From positions 1 through 9,939 of the forward strand of contig CACZTF010000203.1 in assembly GCA_902784025.1 (NCBI GenBank): a stretch of 9,939 bases of DNA, in the 5' to 3' direction. Positions 6,994 through 9,939 of the stretch are shown here, one piece after another. Positions within the stretch are counted from its first letter, which is position 1. Each line of letters begins with the position of its first letter. A model generated the notes under the pieces. That model worked only from the letters and a program-made list of their open reading frames with translations. It was not told the DNA's origin and did not search any database. The translations under genes and the position numbers were made by a program. Source of the DNA: an uncultured Lachnospiraceae bacterium. GTDB taxonomy: Bacteria > Bacillota > Clostridia > Lachnospirales > Lachnospiraceae.

Positions 6994-8142
6994 ATGAAAG
7001 AAATCATCATAAATAGTCATAACGAAGGTACAAAGCTTCTTCGTATGCTGAATAAACTGTTGCCGGCAGCAAAGATGAACTTTTTATATAAGATGCTCCG
7101 GAAAAAGAACATAACGCTGAACGGAAAAAAAGCGTCCGGGAGTGAGGAACTCAAAGACGGAGACAAGATCAATATTTTTTTCAGTGATGAAACCTATGAA
7201 AAGTTTTCAGGTGCTTACGAGAGAAAGGATAACACAGAAAACCTTACGGAAATGACCATGGAAGGATCTGTTTACCGGAAAAAGACGGATAATTTGAGAC
7301 TTGCTGAAAAGCAGATCATTTATGAAGATGATGATATCATACTTTGTAATAAACCTGCAGGCATCCTTTCCCAAAAAGCAGACAGGAAAGACGTCAGCAT
7401 GGTGGAGCTGATCACGGATCATCTTGAAAAAAACGGGGAATATGATCCCGGGGACGCAATGACCTTCAGACCTGCGGTGACAAACAGGCTGGACCGGAAT
7501 ACAAGCGGTATCATAGCAGCCGGAAAAACTGTAAAAGGTCTGAAATTCCTGTCAGAAGGCTTTAAGGACCGGAAATTTGAAAAATTTTATCTGTGTACGG
7601 TAAAAGGGGTCCCGGATGACACTCTTATGCTCAACGGTCTGTGGTACAGGGCTTCACACGGAAACAAGGTACGTATAAAGCTGGTGGGTTCAGGGAAGAA
7701 AAGTGATACCGGCAAAAAAGACTGTAACAAAGATGATGAACAGACTTTGTCATCATCAGACACGGGATTTCCGGAGGAATATTTCATAAAGGGAAATGTT
7801 CCGGTACAGACTTTGGTACATCCGATCAGATCAAATGGCAGAGCCACAGTATGTGCAGTAAGGCTGATGACCGGAAAGACACATCAGATAAGGGCACATC
7901 TGGCAGAGGCGGGATTCCCTCTTCTGGGGGACCATAAATATGGTGACAGAGCCTTCAATGACTATTATAAAGATCTGTATGGTGTGGAATATCAGCTTTT
8001 GCACGCATTTATGCTCTTTATTCCCGGAAAAGGTGTTTTTTTTGCAGAGATACCTGAACAAACAGAGAATCTCATGAAAGGTGAGGGATTATGGGTACAT
8101 GGAATACAAGAGGTCTTCGGGGATCTGCTCTCGAAGATCTGA
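6994..8142 (+). CDS. RluA-family pseudouridine synthase with S4 domain
   Basis: It isomerises uridine to pseudouridine in structured RNA, probably 23S rRNA; RluC or RluD type is the best guess, but the target is not determinable here. In the 382 residues, an S4 RNA-binding domain covers roughly 12-65 (FLYKMLRKKNITLNGKKA, 30-47). The catalytic domain starts near 107 with IIYEDDDIILCNKPAG (108-123), carries the catalytic aspartate D167 in NRLDRNTSG (164-172), then KTHQIRAHL (295-303) and LLGDHKYGD (310-318). A lysine, serine and aspartate-rich insert (about 231-262) separates catalytic segments. It is longer than many relatives of about 300-330 residues because of this insert and the S4-catalytic linker. 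Ribosome binding looks weak: CGGAG (6974-6978) is 15 bases from ATG 6994. The start is kept because MKEIIINS matches the usual beginning of the family. The last 17 codons overlap recU in another frame. Confidence 0.92.
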   Translation: MKEIIINSHNEGTKLLRMLNKLLPAAKMNFLYKMLRKKNITLNGKKASGSEELKDGDKINIFFSDETYEKFSGAYERKDNTENLTEMTMEGSVYRKKTDNLRLAEKQIIYEDDDIILCNKPAGILSQKADRKDVSMVELITDHLEKNGEYDPGDAMTFRPAVTNRLDRNTSGIIAAGKTVKGLKFLSEGFKDRKFEKFYLCTVKGVPDDTLMLNGLWYRASHGNKVRIKLVGSGKKSDTGKKDCNKDDEQTLSSSDTGFPEEYFIKGNVPVQTLVHPIRSNGRATVCAVRLMTGKTHQIRAHLAEAGFPLLGDHKYGDRAFNDYYKDLYGVEYQLLHAFMLFIPGKGVFFAEIPEQTENLMKGEGLWVHGIQEVFGDLLSKI

Positions 8143-8624
8143 TCAATATCAGTAATGAAAAATACCGTATGGCAGGCGTAGCTCTCATACAGAAGGTTCC
8201 GACTCCTATTAAGCCGATGCGGATGGATAAGGAAAAGGGGCATATAACCCTTGCCTATTTTGATCAAAAAAGTACTGTAGATTATATAGGAGCAGTACAG
8301 GGGGTTCCTGTATGTTTTGATGCTAAGGAGTGCGCGTCTGACAGATTTACGATCAGGAATATACATGAGCATCAGATCAGTTTTATGGAAGATTTTGAAA
8401 AACAGAACGGAGTGTCCTTCATAATCCTGCATTTTACAAAAAAAGATGAGATTTACTATATACCCTTTCGTGATATCTTAAGATTTTGGGAAAGAGCTGA
8501 AAGCGGAGGAAAAAAGAGTTTTTGTTATGATGAGATAGACAAAAGATACAAGGTCAGATCCTGCGAAGGAGTGGCAGTACATTATCTGGAAGCCATAAAA
8601 ACTGATCTTGAGGAAAGAGGTTGA
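8091..8624 (+). CDS. recU: Holliday junction resolvase RecU
   Basis: RecU resolves four-way DNA junctions in recombinational repair and chromosome segregation and is the Firmicute counterpart of RuvC. The 177-residue protein has the N-terminal RG...ALED motif (R7 to D16), KVPTPIKP (35-42), the metal-binding core STVDYIG (61-67, D64) and FDAKE (76-80, D77, K79, E80), then HEHQISFME (92-100), FRDILRFWE (126-134) and a C-terminal VHYLEAI segment (163-169). Position D77 is Glu in Bacillus subtilis RecU; Asp keeps an acid there. It lacks the roughly 30-residue N-terminal arm of the B. subtilis protein. ATG 8091 is chosen because AGGTGA (8079-8084) lies 6 bases upstream and because the next in-frame ATG (codon 27) would remove the conserved ED motif. 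This puts 52 bases of overlap with the upstream gene. Confidence 0.93.
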   Translation: MGTWNTRGLRGSALEDLINISNEKYRMAGVALIQKVPTPIKPMRMDKEKGHITLAYFDQKSTVDYIGAVQGVPVCFDAKECASDRFTIRNIHEHQISFMEDFEKQNGVSFIILHFTKKDEIYYIPFRDILRFWERAESGGKKSFCYDEIDKRYKVRSCEGVAVHYLEAIKTDLEERG

Positions 8625-8649
8625 CGAGGGAAAGCGATAAGAGTATATT
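8621..8649 (+). promoter_or_regulatory. Sigma-A promoter for htpG
   Basis: TTGACG (8621-8626) and TATATT (8644-8649) are separated by exactly 17 bases, each one mismatch from consensus. Transcription would start near 8656, leaving a leader of about 48 bases before the htpG ATG. The -35 overlaps the recU stop codon TGA (8622-8624). A near-perfect palindrome (8638-8658) covers the -10 and could be an operator. No CIRCE element (HrcA site) or CtsR-like repeat is visible, so heat-shock control by those repressors is not supported. Confidence 0.7.
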
Positions 8650-8658
8650 TTATTCTTA
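8638..8658. repeat. Imperfect palindrome over the htpG -10 element
   Basis: TAAGAGTA (8638-8645) pairs with TATTCTTA (8651-8658) with one G-T wobble across a 5-base centre. It overlaps the -10 hexamer and the predicted start of transcription, where a repressor site would act. A second small inverted repeat, CGATA/TATCG (8666-8678, 3-base loop), lies in the leader. Either could also be chance in AT-rich DNA. Confidence 0.35.
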
Positions 8659-8703
8659 CGGCAAACGATACATTATCGGATATTAACAGAACAGGAGAAA
8701 AAA

Positions 8704-9939
8704 ATGGCTAAGAAACAATTCAAAACAGAATCAAAAAAACTACTGGATATGATGGTTCATTCCATATATACACATAAGGAAATATTTTTAAGGGAGTTGA
8801 TCTCAAATGCTTCAGATGCCATAGATAAGCTGCATTTCAGATCTCTTACTGATGATTCGGTAACTGTAAAAAGTGATGAATACGAGATCAGATTAACCCC
8901 TGATAAGGATGCGGGAACACTTACGGTCACTGACAACGGATGCGGAATGACAAAGGACGAGCTTGAGAAAAATCTCGGAACCATTGCAAAAAGCGGTTCC
9001 TTTGAGTTTAAAAATGCGCCTGAAAATGCAGGTGATGAAAAAGACAGCGGGATAGATATCATAGGTCAGTTCGGCGTGGGCTTTTATTCTGCCTTTATGG
9101 TGGCCGATAAGATAACGGTGATCAGTAAAGCTTACGGATCGGATGAAGCATATAAGTGGGAAAGCGAGGGAGCTGACGGATATACTCTGGATGCCTGTGA
9201 AAAAGAAGAAGCAGGAACACAGATAGTATTACATCTGAAAGCGGATACAGAGGATGATAAATATTCAGATTACTTAGAGGAGTATACCTTAAGAAATCTC
9301 GTGAGAAAGTATAGTGATTATATCCGTTATCCTATACGTATGATAGTTGAGCATGAACGTCTGAAAGAGGGAACTGAGGATGAGTACGAAAAGATATCCG
9401 AAGATGAGACTCTCAACAGCATGATACCTATATGGAAAAAAGAAGTTTCGGACGTTACACAGGAGGAGTATTCGGGATTTTACAAGGATAAGTTTTTTGA
9501 CTTCGAGGATCCTCTTAAGATAATCAGACAGAAAGCAGAGGGTACTTCCGAGTATATAGCGCTGCTCTTCATACCGTCACGTGCACCCTTTGATTATTAC
9601 AGCAAAGATTTTGAAAAGGGACTTCAGCTTTATTCCAGCGGAGTAATGATAATGGATAAGTGTAAGGACCTGTTACCTGATCATTTCAGCTTTGTCCGGG
9701 GGCTTGTGGACAGTTCAGATCTTTCACTGAATATTTCCAGAGAGATGCTGCAGCACGACAGACAGCTTAAGATAATAGCAAAGGCCCTGGAAAAGAAGAT
9801 AGCAAACGAGCTTTCAAAAATGCTCTCTGATGAAAGAGAAAAGTACGAACAGTTTTTTGAGAATTTCGGAACACAGCTTAAGTGGGGGATATATTCCAGT
9901 TACGGAGGGAATAAGGATCTGCTTGAGAACCTTTTGCTG
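8704..9939 (+). CDS. htpG: Molecular chaperone HtpG (Hsp90), 3' end beyond window
   Basis: HtpG is the bacterial Hsp90, an ATP-driven dimeric cytoplasmic chaperone for protein folding and stress recovery. The 412 codons present cover the N-terminal ATPase domain and most of the middle domain; a full protein is about 620-690 residues. Visible are the GHKL ATP-binding motifs FLRELISNASDAIDK (28-42), DNGCGM (77-82) and GQFGVGFYSAFM (121-132), and in the middle domain IPIWKK (about 242-247) and SLNISREMLQ (341-350), whose arginine helps ATP hydrolysis in the family. AGGAG (8693-8697) is 6 bases before ATG 8704. The reading frame is open to the last base with no stop, so the gene is cut by the window and not broken. 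It has its own promoter, so it may be expressed independently of the operon upstream. Confidence 0.97.
   Translation, partial: MAKKQFKTESKKLLDMMVHSIYTHKEIFLRELISNASDAIDKLHFRSLTDDSVTVKSDEYEIRLTPDKDAGTLTVTDNGCGMTKDELEKNLGTIAKSGSFEFKNAPENAGDEKDSGIDIIGQFGVGFYSAFMVADKITVISKAYGSDEAYKWESEGADGYTLDACEKEEAGTQIVLHLKADTEDDKYSDYLEEYTLRNLVRKYSDYIRYPIRMIVEHERLKEGTEDEYEKISEDETLNSMIPIWKKEVSDVTQEEYSGFYKDKFFDFEDPLKIIRQKAEGTSEYIALLFIPSRAPFDYYSKDFEKGLQLYSSGVMIMDKCKDLLPDHFSFVRGLVDSSDLSLNISREMLQHDRQLKIIAKALEKKIANELSKMLSDEREKYEQFFENFGTQLKWGIYSSYGGNKDLLENLLL

Noticed and set aside
8625..8703. CIRCE or CtsR operator upstream of htpG
   Set aside because: Neither the TTAGCACTC inverted repeat nor the GTCAAA-type repeat is present.

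Overview
The window is a compact, entirely plus-strand block of housekeeping genes from a low-to-moderate GC Firmicute. Gene content and order, heavy use of ATA, AGA and AGG codons, purine-rich Shine-Dalgarno sites and the presence of RecU and PlsY (both typical of Firmicutes) point to a clostridial Lachnospiraceae-type organism, perhaps near Butyrivibrio. The genus is an inference from style and gene order, not from a marker gene.

Layout: a short leader (1-175) holds a pair of direct repeats, possibly the last codons of an upstream gene, and a likely promoter. Nine genes follow with gaps of at most 61 bases and several overlaps: der (ribosome-assembly GTPase), plsY (glycerol-3-phosphate acyltransferase), gpsA (glycerol-3-phosphate dehydrogenase), rsmD (16S rRNA guanine methyltransferase), coaD (phosphopantetheine adenylyltransferase), an uncharacterised acidic coiled-coil protein, an RsmF-type rRNA cytosine methyltransferase, an S4-domain RluA-family pseudouridine synthase and recU (Holliday junction resolvase). 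No intrinsic terminator is visible between them, so they may be read as one long transcript. htpG (Hsp90) starts after a 79-base gap that carries a well-formed sigma-A promoter and is cut by the window end.

Two themes run through the block. One is ribosome biogenesis and rRNA modification (der, rsmD, the RsmF-like gene, the RluA-like gene). The other is membrane lipid precursor supply: GpsA makes sn-glycerol-3-phosphate, PlsY acylates it, and CoaD feeds coenzyme A for fatty acid synthesis. plsY and gpsA overlap and are probably translationally coupled.

I see no defence system, mobile element, CRISPR array, tRNA or rRNA gene, and no sign of a new multi-gene system. The points most worth a second look are a roughly 160-residue acidic, probably disordered tail on PlsY; a perfect 14-bp inverted repeat inside the first codons of the RsmF-like gene; a 52-base two-frame overlap between the pseudouridine synthase gene and recU; the uncharacterised coiled-coil protein; and the htpG promoter that begins on the recU stop codon.
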